A stretch of 29,289 nt of DNA. Source: SIG672 sp045580325. Lineage in GTDB: Bacteria > Bacillota > Clostridia > Oscillospirales > CAG-272. The notes below the pieces were generated by a model. The model was given only the letters and a program-made list of their open reading frames with translations, ran no database searches and was not told the origin of the DNA. Both the position numbers and the translations under genes were made by a program. The stretch is from NCBI GenBank assembly GCA_045580325.1, contig JAZNNR010000013.1, positions 1 through 29,289 on the forward strand, read 5' to 3'. Within the stretch, counting starts at the first letter, position 1; each line of letters starts with the position of its first letter. Shown in pieces: positions 1-7,360 of the stretch.

Positions 1-36
1 TAACCCCGACAGATTTTTAATGGTCTGTCGGGGTTA
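1..36 (-). terminator. Intrinsic terminator hairpin
   Basis: Positions 1-13 and 24-36 form a perfect 13-bp inverted repeat with a 10-nt loop. It lies just past the stop of the minus-strand DUF2007 gene, so it probably ends that transcript. The U-tract on the minus side would fall outside the window, so the call rests on the stem alone. Confidence 0.65.
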
Positions 37-68
37 ACTATTCAATAAATTGGAATTTGTCTGTTAGA

Positions 69-308
69 TTATTCTCCCTCTTGAACAATCTCTGCAGAAA
101 ATAATTCTTGTAAAAGTTCGGTTGCTTTGAGCAAGCTTTCAGAAGGAACATACACTTTCAGTCGTTCCTGATTACCTGTTTTTATGGTAAAACCGGCTCC
201 ATAAACAGGTCGGGCAGTACATTGAATATTATTATCCTCAAGCACCTGCATAAGCATCTTTGCCCACATTTCCTCTTTTTCTGTCAGTAGTACATACTCG
301 TTATTCAT
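69..308 (-). CDS. DUF2007-family small protein
   Basis: This 79-residue protein resembles the DUF2007 family (called putative signal-transducing proteins), short soluble proteins with an alpha/beta fold. What is visible is an N-terminal stretch VLLTEKEEMWAKMLMQVLED (residues 6-25), which looks like a strand followed by a helix. A turn with GAGF and a strand RLKVYVPSE follow, then a helix ending in LLQEL. This is the usual DUF2007 pattern, in which the helix picks one edge of an aminotransferase-like or ACT-like sandwich. No catalytic residue is recognisable and the family's role is not established. The start is supported by AAGGAG about 10 nt upstream. It is followed by a strong hairpin at positions 1-36 and appears monocistronic. 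Family assignment is from pattern memory, not a search. Confidence 0.6.
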   Translation of the reverse strand: MNNEYVLLTEKEEMWAKMLMQVLEDNNIQCTARPVYGAGFTIKTGNQERLKVYVPSESLLKATELLQELFSAEIVQEGE

Positions 309-393
309 AAACCCGCACTCCTTTCAATATATAAAAATTTGATAAATTCTTATTTATCGTTTTGTTTTATCGCCAGTTTCGCCTTTGTATTAC

Positions 394-413
394 AAAAGGC
401 TTCGGGCAAAGCC
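394..413 (-). terminator. Possible weak terminator of the transposase gene
   Basis: A 5-bp stem (398-402 with 409-413) is followed on the minus strand by four U residues, 8 nt past the transposase stop codon. The stem is short, so this is tentative. Confidence 0.35.
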
Positions 414-420
414 CATACCC

Positions 421-957
421 CTATTCTTCTGCAAAAAAACAATCATATTGCCATCTTATCGGATTCTCATAAATATATTTAGCAATTTTTTCGTAGTCTC
501 GCCGATCACGAATGATGTGATCGTGAAAACCTCTCTGCCATATCACAGCATCATCATATTTACCATGTATCTCTTTAGACGCATTCATTTTAACGTATCC
601 AATTACCTTTGAAATAACGGACCGACCTCGTAGGGGCGATTCACGAATCGCCCGCAATTCTTCGTCATCGGTTATTATAATGATTAGGTGAATATGATTC
701 GGCATAATCACATATCGGTCTACTGTTGCCTTATACCGTTCGGGAATGTTCCGTATGGTTTCGTCTGTGATTTTTCCATAATCCGTTAATTCTATTTCGG
801 GCGATTCGTGAATCGCCCCTACAACACGGGACAACATACATTTTCTGTTATGCGTGCATATCGTTATAAAATATGCCCCGGGTGTACTGTAATCGAAATT
901 CTTTAACCGTAAACGCTTTCTTTGCGGTAACTCTTTTCCACTATCCATTTTCATCAC
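421..957 (-). CDS. REP-associated tyrosine transposase (RAYT, Y1/HUH family)
   Basis: This 178-residue protein is a single-domain Y1 transposase of the IS200-like/RAYT group, which nicks single-stranded DNA at REP hairpins. The metal-binding HUH motif is HIH in MPNHIHLII (about residues 86-94). The probable nucleophilic tyrosine lies in the helix RDRRDYEKIAKYIYENP near residues 150-166. The N-terminal stretch STPGAYFITICTHNRK is typical of the family. Length matches known RAYTs, so it looks intact. The start may be GTG at 957 or the adjoining ATG at 954; the ribosome site AGGGATAGG is modest. The coding sequence contains two inverted copies of a REP-like palindrome (631-654 and 798-821), which are read as AIRESP and GAIHESP. 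It stands alone, with no partner transposition gene. RAYTs are usually domesticated single-copy genes rather than moving insertion sequences. Confidence 0.88.
   Translation of the reverse strand: MMKMDSGKELPQRKRLRLKNFDYSTPGAYFITICTHNRKCMLSRVVGAIHESPEIELTDYGKITDETIRNIPERYKATVDRYVIMPNHIHLIIIITDDEELRAIRESPLRGRSVISKVIGYVKMNASKEIHGKYDDAVIWQRGFHDHIIRDRRDYEKIAKYIYENPIRWQYDCFFAEE
631..654 (+). repeat. REP-like palindrome, copy 1
   Basis: A 9-bp inverted repeat GGGCGATTC-AC-GAATCGCCC (634-653) lies inside a 24-bp unit beginning TAGGGG. It falls inside the transposase gene and encodes the peptide AIRESP on the minus strand. The same unit occurs inverted at 798-821. Confidence 0.8.
798..821 (-). repeat. 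REP-like palindrome, copy 2 (inverted)
   Basis: This is an exact inverted copy of the 24-bp unit at 631-654, with arms 799-807 and 810-818. It lies 143 bp from copy 1 in the same gene, read there as GAIHESP. A head-to-head REP pair is the arrangement that RAYTs act on in REPIN elements. Confidence 0.8.
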
Positions 958-978
958 CTATCCCTTTATAACACAAAT

Positions 979-1010
979 CGGCAGAGAAAACAAGTTCTCT
1001 GCCGAAGTTT
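979..1010 (-). terminator. Terminator downstream of gpmI
   Basis: A 10-bp perfect stem (979-988 with 995-1004, 6-nt loop) is flanked by A- and T-rich runs on both sides, so it can work in either direction. It sits about 65 nt past the gpmI stop and before the transposase gene. A second weak stem with a T-run lies at 1041-1064. Confidence 0.65.
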
Positions 1011-1071
1011 TTGTGCCTAACAATTCTCCGCTAAGAATGCAGAGAGAAATCGACTCTCTTTTTTATTTTAA

Positions 1072-2718
1072 TTACTTAACCTTGATCATAGATGCGTCCC
1101 ACATATCGGGTGCTTCAAATCCGAGCATATTAACAGTTGTAGCGGCTACGTTGGAAAGTCCGTATGCGCCTTCTACAATGTCGTATTTGTCAGCTGTGAA
1201 GTTATCGTAAATGATACAGGGAACGGGATTAAGTGTATGGCTTGTCTTTGCCTTGGGGCGTCCGTCAGAGCCGAACTTGATCTTGCCCGACTTCTTGTCT
1301 GTTTCAAACATTTCATCTGCGTTTCCGTGGTCAGCTGTAATGATAGCTGCGCCGTGAACTTCGTCGATAACGGGAAGAAGTCTTGCGAGCTGAAGGTCGA
1401 GTGCTTCAACAGAAACTTCGGTAGCATCGATATTTCCTGTATGTCCGACCATGTCGCCGTTGGGATAGTTTACACGAATGTACTTATATTTTCCGCTTCT
1501 GATAAGCTCAATAAGCTTGTCTGTGATCTCAGCGCACTTCATCCAAGGACGCTGCTCAAAGGGAATAACGTCGGAAGGAATTTCGATGAACGTTTCGAGC
1601 TCCTCGTCGAACTTTCCGCTTCTGTTACCGTTCCAAAAATATGTTACGTGTCCGTATTTCTGTGTTTCGGAGATAGCCGCAGAGTAGATACCGCTTCCTA
1701 CGAGGTATTCGCTCATAGTGTTGGAGATTTCGGGCGGTGCAACGAGGTAGTTCTTCGGAATGTGAAGGTCGCCGTCGTACTCGAGCATACCTGCGAACAT
1801 AACGTCGGGTTTGCGTACTCTGTCGAACTTGTCGAATTCTTCGGAATCAAACGCCTTGGAGATTTCAATAGCACGGTCGCCGCGGAAGTTGTAGAAGATC
1901 ACGCTGTCGCCGTCTTCAACAGTTCCTACTGCCTTGCCGTTTTCGGCGATAACGAAGGGAAGTATATCCTGGTCGATTGCGCCTGTTTCCTTGCGGAGTG
2001 TTGTGATAGCTTCTTCAGCCGATGCGAAAAATCTTCCGTTTCCGAGAACGTGTGTCTGCCAGCCGCGCTCTACCATAGACCAGTCAGATTCGTAACGGTC
2101 CATTGTGATGTTCATTCTTCCGCCGCCCGATGCGATCTTAGCGTCAAAGCTTGCGTCGCGAAGCTCTGCAAGGAATGCTTCGAATGGAAGAACGTAATCA
2201 AGTGCAGATGTTTCTCCTACGTCGCGTCCGTCAAGAAGAATATGAACTCTTACCTTAGCGAGATTTTCTTCCTTTGCCTTAACGATCATAGCTTTGAGAT
2301 GATCAATGTGCGAGTGTACGTTACCGTCGGAGAAAAGACCGATGAAATGGAGTGTTCCGTTACTGTCTTTAGCGTTTGCTACGAGATTCTTCCATGTGTC
2401 AGATGCGAACATCTTTCCGCTTTCGATAGAGTTGGAAACGAGCTTTGCACCCTGTGCGAAAACCTGCCCTGCGCCGAGAGCATTGTGTCCAACCTCGGAG
2501 TTACCCATATCGTCATCAGAGGGAAGACCGACTGCTGTGCCGTGTGCCTTGAGTGTAAGTGTAGGATACTTACTCATAAGCATATTGAGTGTGGGAGTAT
2601 TTGCCTTAAAAACTGCGTTTTCTGCTTCATCTCTGCCGATGCCGATACCGTCCATAACAACAGTTACGAGAGGTCCTTCAACACCGGAGAATTTTTCGGA
2701 TTTCTTAAGTGATATCAT
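1072..2718 (-). CDS. gpmI: 2,3-bisphosphoglycerate-independent phosphoglycerate mutase
   Basis: Converts 3-phosphoglycerate to 2-phosphoglycerate in glycolysis using two metal ions and a serine nucleophile (alkaline phosphatase superfamily). The N-terminus has VVMDGIGIG with metal ligand Asp23. The nucleophile motif MGNSEVGHNALGAG places Ser74. DGRDVGETS, GGRMNITMDRYESDW and the late ITADHGNADEM carry further conserved metal and substrate residues. At 548 residues it is longer than the common ~510-residue bacterial form and resembles the longer iPGM type known from plants and trypanosomatids, with HGTAVGLPSDDDMGNSEVGH. I chose ATG 2718 because GGAGG lies 6 nt upstream; a start 12 codons earlier lacks a ribosome site. 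It is a single gene ended by the hairpin at 979-1010. A TATAAT lies at 2760-2765 on the minus strand, but no good -35 box was found. Confidence 0.96.
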   Translation of the reverse strand: MISLKKSEKFSGVEGPLVTVVMDGIGIGRDEAENAVFKANTPTLNMLMSKYPTLTLKAHGTAVGLPSDDDMGNSEVGHNALGAGQVFAQGAKLVSNSIESGKMFASDTWKNLVANAKDSNGTLHFIGLFSDGNVHSHIDHLKAMIVKAKEENLAKVRVHILLDGRDVGETSALDYVLPFEAFLAELRDASFDAKIASGGGRMNITMDRYESDWSMVERGWQTHVLGNGRFFASAEEAITTLRKETGAIDQDILPFVIAENGKAVGTVEDGDSVIFYNFRGDRAIEISKAFDSEEFDKFDRVRKPDVMFAGMLEYDGDLHIPKNYLVAPPEISNTMSEYLVGSGIYSAAISETQKYGHVTYFWNGNRSGKFDEELETFIEIPSDVIPFEQRPWMKCAEITDKLIELIRSGKYKYIRVNYPNGDMVGHTGNIDATEVSVEALDLQLARLLPVIDEVHGAAIITADHGNADEMFETDKKSGKIKFGSDGRPKAKTSHTLNPVPCIIYDNFTADKYDIVEGAYGLSNVAATTVNMLGFEAPDMWDASMIKVK

Positions 2719-2850
2719 AAAAGCCTCCAAAATATTATTTAAATCAAACAACAAATACCATTATATATTATGATTGTGAATAAAGTGTGTCTTTTTGGCA
2801 ATTTGTTATAAAAATTTATACTATTTTTTTATCTTTTGAAGAAAAGCCTA

Positions 2851-2879
2851 TTGAAAAATGACTATATTTGTGCTATCAT
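2851..2879 (+). promoter_or_regulatory. nfnAB promoter (extended -10)
   Basis: TTGAAA (2851-2856) and TATCAT (2874-2879) are 17 bp apart, and TGC directly precedes the -10 box. This would start a ~70-nt leader before nfnA. The leader holds no obvious structure. Confidence 0.65.
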
Positions 2880-2956
2880 ATTTATGAAAATGATACAAAT
2901 CCTGAAATTACATAACTTATTTATGGTTTTAGATATGTGAAAAGAGATGACATATA

Positions 2957-3805
2957 ATGTTTAAACTTTTGAAAAAGGAAACGCTTGGAGAGTCGATCAT
3001 AAGATTTGTCATCGATGCTCCGAAAATTGCCGCTAAAATAGGCCCCGGGCAGTTTGTTATAGTGCGCTCCGACGAACTCGGTGAGCGCATACCGCTTACA
3101 GTATCCGATTTTGATAGAGAAAAGGGAACTATCACGCTGATATGCCAGACCATCGGAGCTTCCACAAAGCGACTTGCCACGATAGAAGAGGGCGGATTTA
3201 TTAAGGACGTCGTCGGACCTCTCGGCAGAGCTACAGAGCTCGACGGAATAAAAAAGGTTGCCGTTATCGGTGGAGGTCTTGGCTGTGCTATCGCATATCC
3301 GCAGGCGAAATTCCTTTTTAAATCGGGCGCGCACGTCGATATAATCGCAGGATTTCGCTCGGCTGATCTTATTATCTTAGAAAACGATATGAAAGCCGTT
3401 TCGAACACTCTCACAGTACTTACAGACGACGGCACAAACGGAAATAAAGGTCTTGTTACCGACGGACTTCGAAGGAAGATAGAAGAGGGTGCGAAGTATG
3501 ACGCGGTCATCGCTATTGGACCGCCTGTAATGATGAAATTTGTCAGCCTTCTTACCAAGGAATACGGCATAAAAACAATAGTAAGTATGAATCCCATTAT
3601 GATAGACGGCACGGGAATGTGCGGGGGCTGCCGCCTTACCGTCGGCGGAGAAACAAAATTCGCTTGTATTGACGGTCCCGATTTTGACGGACATCTCGTT
3701 GATTTTGACGAGCTTATCCGCCGTAACGGAATGTACCGTGCGGAAGAGTCCTGTGCAAATAAGCTTCATACCTGCAATCTTGAAAAAGTCGGAGGAGTGA
3801 ACTGA
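2957..3805 (+). CDS. nfnA: NfnA, FAD/NAD(H) and [2Fe-2S] subunit of NADH-dependent ferredoxin:NADP+ oxidoreductase
   Basis: The small subunit of the cytoplasmic electron-bifurcating transhydrogenase that couples NADPH oxidation or formation to NAD(H) and ferredoxin. It has the ferredoxin-reductase fold. An N-terminal FAD barrel includes RIPLTVSDFD near residues 44-53. A nucleotide-binding segment VAVIGGGLGCA lies at residues 101-111. A C-terminal cluster motif MCGGC...C supplies Cys222, Cys225 and Cys237. Only three cysteines are present and Asp217 lies just before them. This fits the Asp-plus-three-Cys [2Fe-2S] site known for Nfn small subunits. At 282 residues it is full length. The stop is separated by one base from the next start, so translation is probably coupled. 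Dihydroorotate dehydrogenase PyrK is a homologue, but the partner gene favours Nfn. Confidence 0.92.
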   Translation: MFKLLKKETLGESIIRFVIDAPKIAAKIGPGQFVIVRSDELGERIPLTVSDFDREKGTITLICQTIGASTKRLATIEEGGFIKDVVGPLGRATELDGIKKVAVIGGGLGCAIAYPQAKFLFKSGAHVDIIAGFRSADLIILENDMKAVSNTLTVLTDDGTNGNKGLVTDGLRRKIEEGAKYDAVIAIGPPVMMKFVSLLTKEYGIKTIVSMNPIMIDGTGMCGGCRLTVGGETKFACIDGPDFDGHLVDFDELIRRNGMYRAEESCANKLHTCNLEKVGGVN

Positions 3806-3806
3806 T

Positions 3807-5204
3807 ATGGCAAATATGCAGCTTAAAAAAGTTCCTATGCCCGAGCAGGCGCCCGATGTAAGAAACAAGAACTGGCAGGAGGTTGCCAAAGGATATACAA
3901 AGGAAGATGCGATGCTCGAAGCCTCGCGCTGCCTTAACTGTAAAAATATGCCCTGCGTAAGCGGCTGCCCCGTTGGTGTAAAGATTCCCGAATTTATCGC
4001 GAGAGTTGCCAAAGGCGATTTCGAGGGCGCTTATCAGAAGATTAAGGAAACAAACTCGCTTCCCGCAGTTTGCGGCAGAGTTTGTCCGCAGGAAAATCAG
4101 TGCGAGCATAACTGCGTCCGCGGTATAAAGGGTGAGAGCGTAGGTATAGGCCGTCTTGAACGCTTCTGTGCCGATTGGCATAACGCTCATACAGATGAAA
4201 ATGCCGTAGAGAAGGTAAATATAAACGAGAACGCTCCCAAAGTAGCTATAATAGGCTCGGGTCCCGCAGGACTTTCGTGCGCGGGCGACCTTGTAAAAAA
4301 GGGTTATAAGGTAACCGTTTTCGAGGCACTACATAAAGCAGGCGGAGTTCTTTCCTACGGAATCCCCGAATTCAGACTTCCCAAGGATATAGTCGATAGA
4401 GAAGTTAGATCTCTTGAAAAAATGGGAGTCGATATTCAGCTCAATATGGTCATCGGACGCATTGAGTCTATCGACGAGCTTATGGAAGAAGGATACGAGG
4501 CTGTATTTATCGCAAGCGGCGCGGGACTCCCCGGATTTATGAATATACCCGGCGAAAACTCAAACGGAGTTTACTCGGCAAACGAATTTCTTACCCGCAT
4601 CAACCTTATGAAAGCATACAGGGAAGACTATCTTACTCCCGTAAAGCACGGTAAAAACGTTGCTGTCGTAGGCGGCGGAAACGTTGCTATGGACGCCGCA
4701 AGATGTGCAAAGCGTCTTGGCGCGGATAACGTGTATATCGTTTACCGCAGAAGCGAGTCGGAAATGCCTGCACGTCTTGAAGAGGTGCATCACGCAAAGG
4801 AAGAGGGTGTTATATTCAAAACGCTCTCAAATCCGATAAAGATAAACGCAGACGATAAAGGAAACGTTATTTCTATGACCTGTATTGAAATGGAGCTTGG
4901 CGAGCCCGACGCAACGGGAAGACGCCGTCCGCTCCAAAAGGTCGGCTCGGAGTTTGATCTCGAGCTTGATACGGTAATTATTTCGGTAGGTACGTCCCCG
5001 AATCCGCTTATCCGTATGACGACCGACGGTCTTGAAACAAATAAGCGCGGCTGTATTGTAACCTCTGACGGAGTTACCACAACACGCGAGGGTGTCTTTG
5101 CGGGCGGAGATGCCGTTACAGGCGCGGCAACAGTTATACTTGCGATGGGCGCAGGACGCGAAGCGGCTGCGGCTATTGATAAGTATATTAAAGAGAAAAA
5201 ATAA
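3807..5204 (+). CDS. nfnB: NfnB, GltD-like flavin/NADP(H) and iron-sulfur subunit of Nfn
   Basis: The large Nfn subunit, homologous to the small subunit of glutamate synthase; it carries the bifurcating FAD, the NADPH site and two [4Fe-4S] clusters that pass electrons to ferredoxin. Cluster ligands are visible as CLNCKNMPCVSGCP (Cys42, 45, 50, 54) and CGRVCPQENQCEHNC (Cys89, 93, 99, 103). FAD-binding GSGPAG is at 150-155 and the pyridine-nucleotide motif VVGGGNVAMDAA lies near 288-298. The C-terminal FAD motif is GVFAGGDAVTGA. At 465 residues it is full length. GGAGGAG overlaps the end of nfnA and sets the ATG at 3807. No glutamate synthase large subunit is nearby, and pairing with nfnA argues against GltD. 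A terminator follows directly. Confidence 0.93.
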   Translation: MANMQLKKVPMPEQAPDVRNKNWQEVAKGYTKEDAMLEASRCLNCKNMPCVSGCPVGVKIPEFIARVAKGDFEGAYQKIKETNSLPAVCGRVCPQENQCEHNCVRGIKGESVGIGRLERFCADWHNAHTDENAVEKVNINENAPKVAIIGSGPAGLSCAGDLVKKGYKVTVFEALHKAGGVLSYGIPEFRLPKDIVDREVRSLEKMGVDIQLNMVIGRIESIDELMEEGYEAVFIASGAGLPGFMNIPGENSNGVYSANEFLTRINLMKAYREDYLTPVKHGKNVAVVGGGNVAMDAARCAKRLGADNVYIVYRRSESEMPARLEEVHHAKEEGVIFKTLSNPIKINADDKGNVISMTCIEMELGEPDATGRRRPLQKVGSEFDLELDTVIISVGTSPNPLIRMTTDGLETNKRGCIVTSDGVTTTREGVFAGGDAVTGAATVILAMGAGREAAAAIDKYIKEKK

Positions 5205-5213
5205 TATCTAATT

Positions 5214-5242
5214 AAAAACATCGGCAAACAGCCGATGTTTTT
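5214..5242 (+). terminator. nfnAB terminator
   Basis: An 8-bp GC-rich stem (5218-5225 with 5231-5238) with a 5-nt loop is followed by a run of T residues. It starts 13 nt after the nfnB stop. Confidence 0.85.
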
Positions 5243-5300
5243 ACATTTTAGACTGAATTACCCACTAAGTATGTTTTAGCCAAGGAATAGGGAAAGAGGT

Positions 5301-5353
5301 CTGGAGGAAGGGGAAAAACTTCGGCGTTTGAGATGGTTTTCCCCTTCCTTCAG
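5301..5353. other. Long hairpin between nfnB and the ZIP gene
   Basis: Positions 5301-5317 and 5337-5353 form a 17-bp stem with one G-T pair and a 19-nt loop. It is purine-rich on the left arm and pyrimidine-rich on the right, and lacks a following T-run. No gene overlaps it. It may be a processed leader or trailer structure or a small repeat element. Confidence 0.5.
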
Positions 5354-5372
5354 TTTAAAATATCTTTAGGTT

Positions 5373-5403
5373 AAAATCATCAGTAAACCGCCGATGATTT
5401 TTT
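5373..5403 (+). terminator. Terminator-like hairpin upstream of the ZIP gene
   Basis: A 9-bp stem (5373-5381 with 5393-5401) is followed by Ts. Together with the hairpins at 5218-5238 and 5301-5353 it makes three hairpins in a row before the ZIP gene. It could be a second terminator or an attenuator in a leader. Confidence 0.5.
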
Positions 5404-5477
5404 GTCATAAAACCGATGCAGAAATATACTGACTATGAGAAATAAAAAAGAGGACTGTCAACTCATAGGAGGATAAA

Positions 5478-6260
5478 ATGTTTCTGACTGTTTTAAAAGG
5501 AATCTTTATTCCGCTTGCAGGCACGTCGCTCGGTGCTGCGTGCGTGTTTTTTATGAAGAAAAATATAAGTAACAAGCTAAGGAGCGCGCTTATAGGCTTT
5601 GCGGCGGGTGTTATGTTTGCCGCATCTGTGTGGAGTCTTATAATACCTGCGGTGGAGTCGTCAGCGTCTTACGGAAAGCTTGCTTTTTTGCCCGCACTTA
5701 TCGGATTTTGGACGGGAATAGCTTTTCTGATCGCGCTCGACCATCTGATACCGCATATTCATCTCGGAAGTATGCAGAAGGAAGGGGTAAAAAGCCATTT
5801 TGGAAAGAATACTATGCTGATCTTTACGGTCGCGCTCCATAATATTCCCGAAGGAATGGCTGTCGGCGTGGTATATGCCGGACTTATAAACGGCGATAGC
5901 GGTATTTCACTTGCATCTGCGCTTATTCTTTCGATCGGTATTGCTGTGCAGAATTTTCCCGAAGGTGCGATAATATCTATGCCGCTTGCCACGGAGGGAA
6001 TGGGAAAAGGGAAGTCTTTTATGTACGGAGTGCTTTCGGGAGTGGCAGAGCCTGCCGCCGCCATACTGACTATTATCTTTTATGAAATGATAGCGTGCAC
6101 ACTTCCGTATATGCTCGCTTTTGCCGCAGGCGCTATGATATACGTCGTTGTCGAGGAGCTTGTGCCCGAAATATCCGAGGCAGAAAATTCGGATATAGGA
6201 ACGCTTCTTTTTGCCGTTGGTTTTTCAGTGATGATGGTGCTTGATATTGCGCTTGGGTGA
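5478..6260 (+). CDS. ZIP-family divalent metal transporter
   Basis: A 260-residue inner-membrane protein of the ZIP (ZupT-like) family, which imports zinc, iron or manganese. About eight hydrophobic segments are visible. The two family metal-site motifs are intact: HNIPEG in helix 4 (His121, Asn122, Glu125) and QNFPEG in helix 5 (Gln158, Asn159, Glu162). A His-rich loop HLIPHIHL lies at 89-96. The ATG at 5478 follows AGGAGG at a good distance. A 7-bp inverted repeat CTATGAG/CTCATAG (5433-5439 and 5462-5468) abuts that ribosome site and could fold over it, but the stem is short. It stands alone between nfnB and a separately promoted gene. The metal cannot be told from sequence. Confidence 0.92.
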   Translation: MFLTVLKGIFIPLAGTSLGAACVFFMKKNISNKLRSALIGFAAGVMFAASVWSLIIPAVESSASYGKLAFLPALIGFWTGIAFLIALDHLIPHIHLGSMQKEGVKSHFGKNTMLIFTVALHNIPEGMAVGVVYAGLINGDSGISLASALILSIGIAVQNFPEGAIISMPLATEGMGKGKSFMYGVLSGVAEPAAAILTIIFYEMIACTLPYMLAFAAGAMIYVVVEELVPEISEAENSDIGTLLFAVGFSVMMVLDIALG

Positions 6261-6262
6261 AC

Positions 6263-6291
6263 TTGACAATACGGATAAAATATGGTATTAT
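6263..6291 (+). promoter_or_regulatory. Near-consensus sigma-A promoter
   Basis: TTGACA (6263-6268) and TATTAT (6286-6291) are separated by 17 bp. It begins 3 nt past the ZIP stop and would give a leader of about 105 nt before the gene at 6405. Confidence 0.8.
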
Positions 6292-6306
6292 ACTTGCCGT
6301 ACAGAT

Positions 6307-6345
6307 GGTAGGATATGGGGTATGGATCTATATCTCATATCTACC
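6307..6345 (+). other. Leader hairpin of the small membrane protein gene
   Basis: GGTAGGATATG (6307-6317) pairs with CATATCTACC (6336-6345) with one bulged G. It lies in the predicted 5' leader of the gene at 6405. It is not followed by a T-run, so it is not a terminator. Confidence 0.4.
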
Positions 6346-6404
6346 AAGACGGTAACATATTATGATGAGTTGTTTATAAGTCGTCGATAAAGTGAGAGTG
6401 GGAT

Positions 6405-6842
6405 ATGGACAAACTTGAGAAGTATAATGAAACACTATCCGAATATATGACATTCAACATTTGGATAATAATTTTCATTGCGCTTGCGCTAGCAGCTTTG
6501 ATTGTGGTATCTATAATATTCAGATTGAAAAGGTGCTCGGTAGTTTTAACAATAGCTGCGGTGCTTATAATTCTGGGGTCATATTTGTTTTGTATTTTTC
6601 CTTATCAAAGAGATATAACTGAGGAATCTTATGAGATCTATGAGGGTGAGTTCTATGTAGAAAGCTGCTATTTTGTTACTAGAGGCGGAACATATATAAT
6701 AATACGACACAATGATTCAGAAAAAGAAATTCGATATAAAGTTCTGTGTGATGTAGAAAAAATTGAGGACGATACGGTATATAACGGAAAATTTGTTTAC
6801 TCTAAACACTCAAAATGTTTAGTTGACATAATACTTTACTAA
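6405..6842 (+). CDS. Unknown two-helix membrane protein
   Basis: A 145-residue protein not recognised by family. It has a short charged N-terminus, two hydrophobic helices at about 19-39 and 45-66, and a polar C-terminal part of about 75 residues, predicted to be outside or on one membrane face. That part holds two cysteines (in VESCYF and VLCDVE), runs of beta-prone residues and a final KHSKCLVDIILY. The gene has its own strong promoter 120 nt upstream and a weak ribosome site (GAGAGTGGG). Base composition is more AT-rich than its neighbours, with more ATA and AGA codons, which could mean later acquisition. Neighbours on both sides have their own promoters, so context gives no clue to function. 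Confidence 0.7.
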   Translation: MDKLEKYNETLSEYMTFNIWIIIFIALALAALIVVSIIFRLKRCSVVLTIAAVLIILGSYLFCIFPYQRDITEESYEIYEGEFYVESCYFVTRGGTYIIIRHNDSEKEIRYKVLCDVEKIEDDTVYNGKFVYSKHSKCLVDIILY

Positions 6843-6902
6843 CAATCTTTTATCTTTGCTTTGGAAATGCCAATATTTTTATAAATAATGCAGAAAAAGG
6901 TA

Positions 6903-6931
6903 TTGACAAACCTGGAAATGAATGTTATAAT
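6903..6931 (+). promoter_or_regulatory. rplU operon promoter
   Basis: TTGACA (6903-6908) and TATAAT (6926-6931) with a 17-bp spacer match the sigma-A consensus exactly. It drives the rplU-prp-rpmA operon. Confidence 0.92.
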
Positions 6932-6944
6932 AATATGCCGCATG

Positions 6945-7022
6945 AATGAAAGGTGTTAAAAGGTCTTAAAACCTACCTTTATCAGCGAGTCTTGCGCCCA
7001 AAGGGTGCATATAGAAAGAGAG
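6945..7022 (+). ncRNA. Ribosomal protein L21 leader RNA
   Basis: Between the promoter and the L21 start lie two hairpins: AAAGGT...ACCTTT (6949-6954 with 6975-6980, plus inner AGGT/ACCT), then TGCGCCC-AAA-GGGTGCA (6993-7009). The second stem directly before the ribosome site resembles the conserved end of the Firmicutes L21 leader family (an autoregulatory leader bound by a ribosomal protein). The family match is from memory. Confidence 0.68.
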
Positions 7023-7031
7023 GTGCTTTTC

Positions 7032-7346
7032 GTGTACGCAGTTTTTGAAACAGGCGGAAAGCAGTACAAGGTAAACGAAGGCGATGTAATTTTCATCGAA
7101 CGTCTTGAGGCTTCCGAAGGCGATACTGTAAAGTTCGACAAGGTTCTCGTAGTTTCGGGTAACGACGGTCTTAAGGTTGGCGCTCCTTACGTTGAAGGCG
7201 CAGCTGTTGACGCAGTTGTTGTTAAGAACGGTAAGGCTCCCAAAATATATGTTATGACATATAAGCCTAAGAAGAACGAGAAGAAGAAGATCGGTCACAG
7301 ACAGCCTTACACAAAGATTCAGATCAGCTCTATCGCAGCTAACTGA
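7032..7346 (+). CDS. rplU: 50S ribosomal protein bL21
   Basis: A 104-residue large-subunit protein that binds 23S rRNA. It begins MYAVFETGGKQYKV, the standard bL21 start, and contains the basic segment YKPKKNEKKKIGHRQPYTKIQI typical of the C-terminal rRNA-binding end. The start is GTG at 7032, since an upstream in-frame GTG at 7005 would add nine residues not found in the family. GAGAGGTG precedes it. It is the first gene of rplU-prp-rpmA, the conserved Firmicutes order, under a consensus promoter and an L21 leader. Confidence 0.97.
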   Translation: MYAVFETGGKQYKVNEGDVIFIERLEASEGDTVKFDKVLVVSGNDGLKVGAPYVEGAAVDAVVVKNGKAPKIYVMTYKPKKNEKKKIGHRQPYTKIQISSIAAN

Positions 7347-7360
7347 GTAGTCTTGAAAAA

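Noticed and set aside
421..957. A mobile IS200/IS605 element with ends
   Set aside because: No TnpB gene and no element ends were found outside the gene, and the protein fits the immobile RAYT type better.
1237..2712. A 491-codon open frame on the plus strand opposite gpmI
   Set aside because: It lies antisense to a clear gpmI gene, is Cys/Val-rich with no recognisable domain and has no ribosome site. It is a by-product of codon use in gpmI.
3807..5204. Glutamate synthase small subunit GltD
   Set aside because: The gene is coupled to nfnA by one base and there is no large glutamate synthase subunit.
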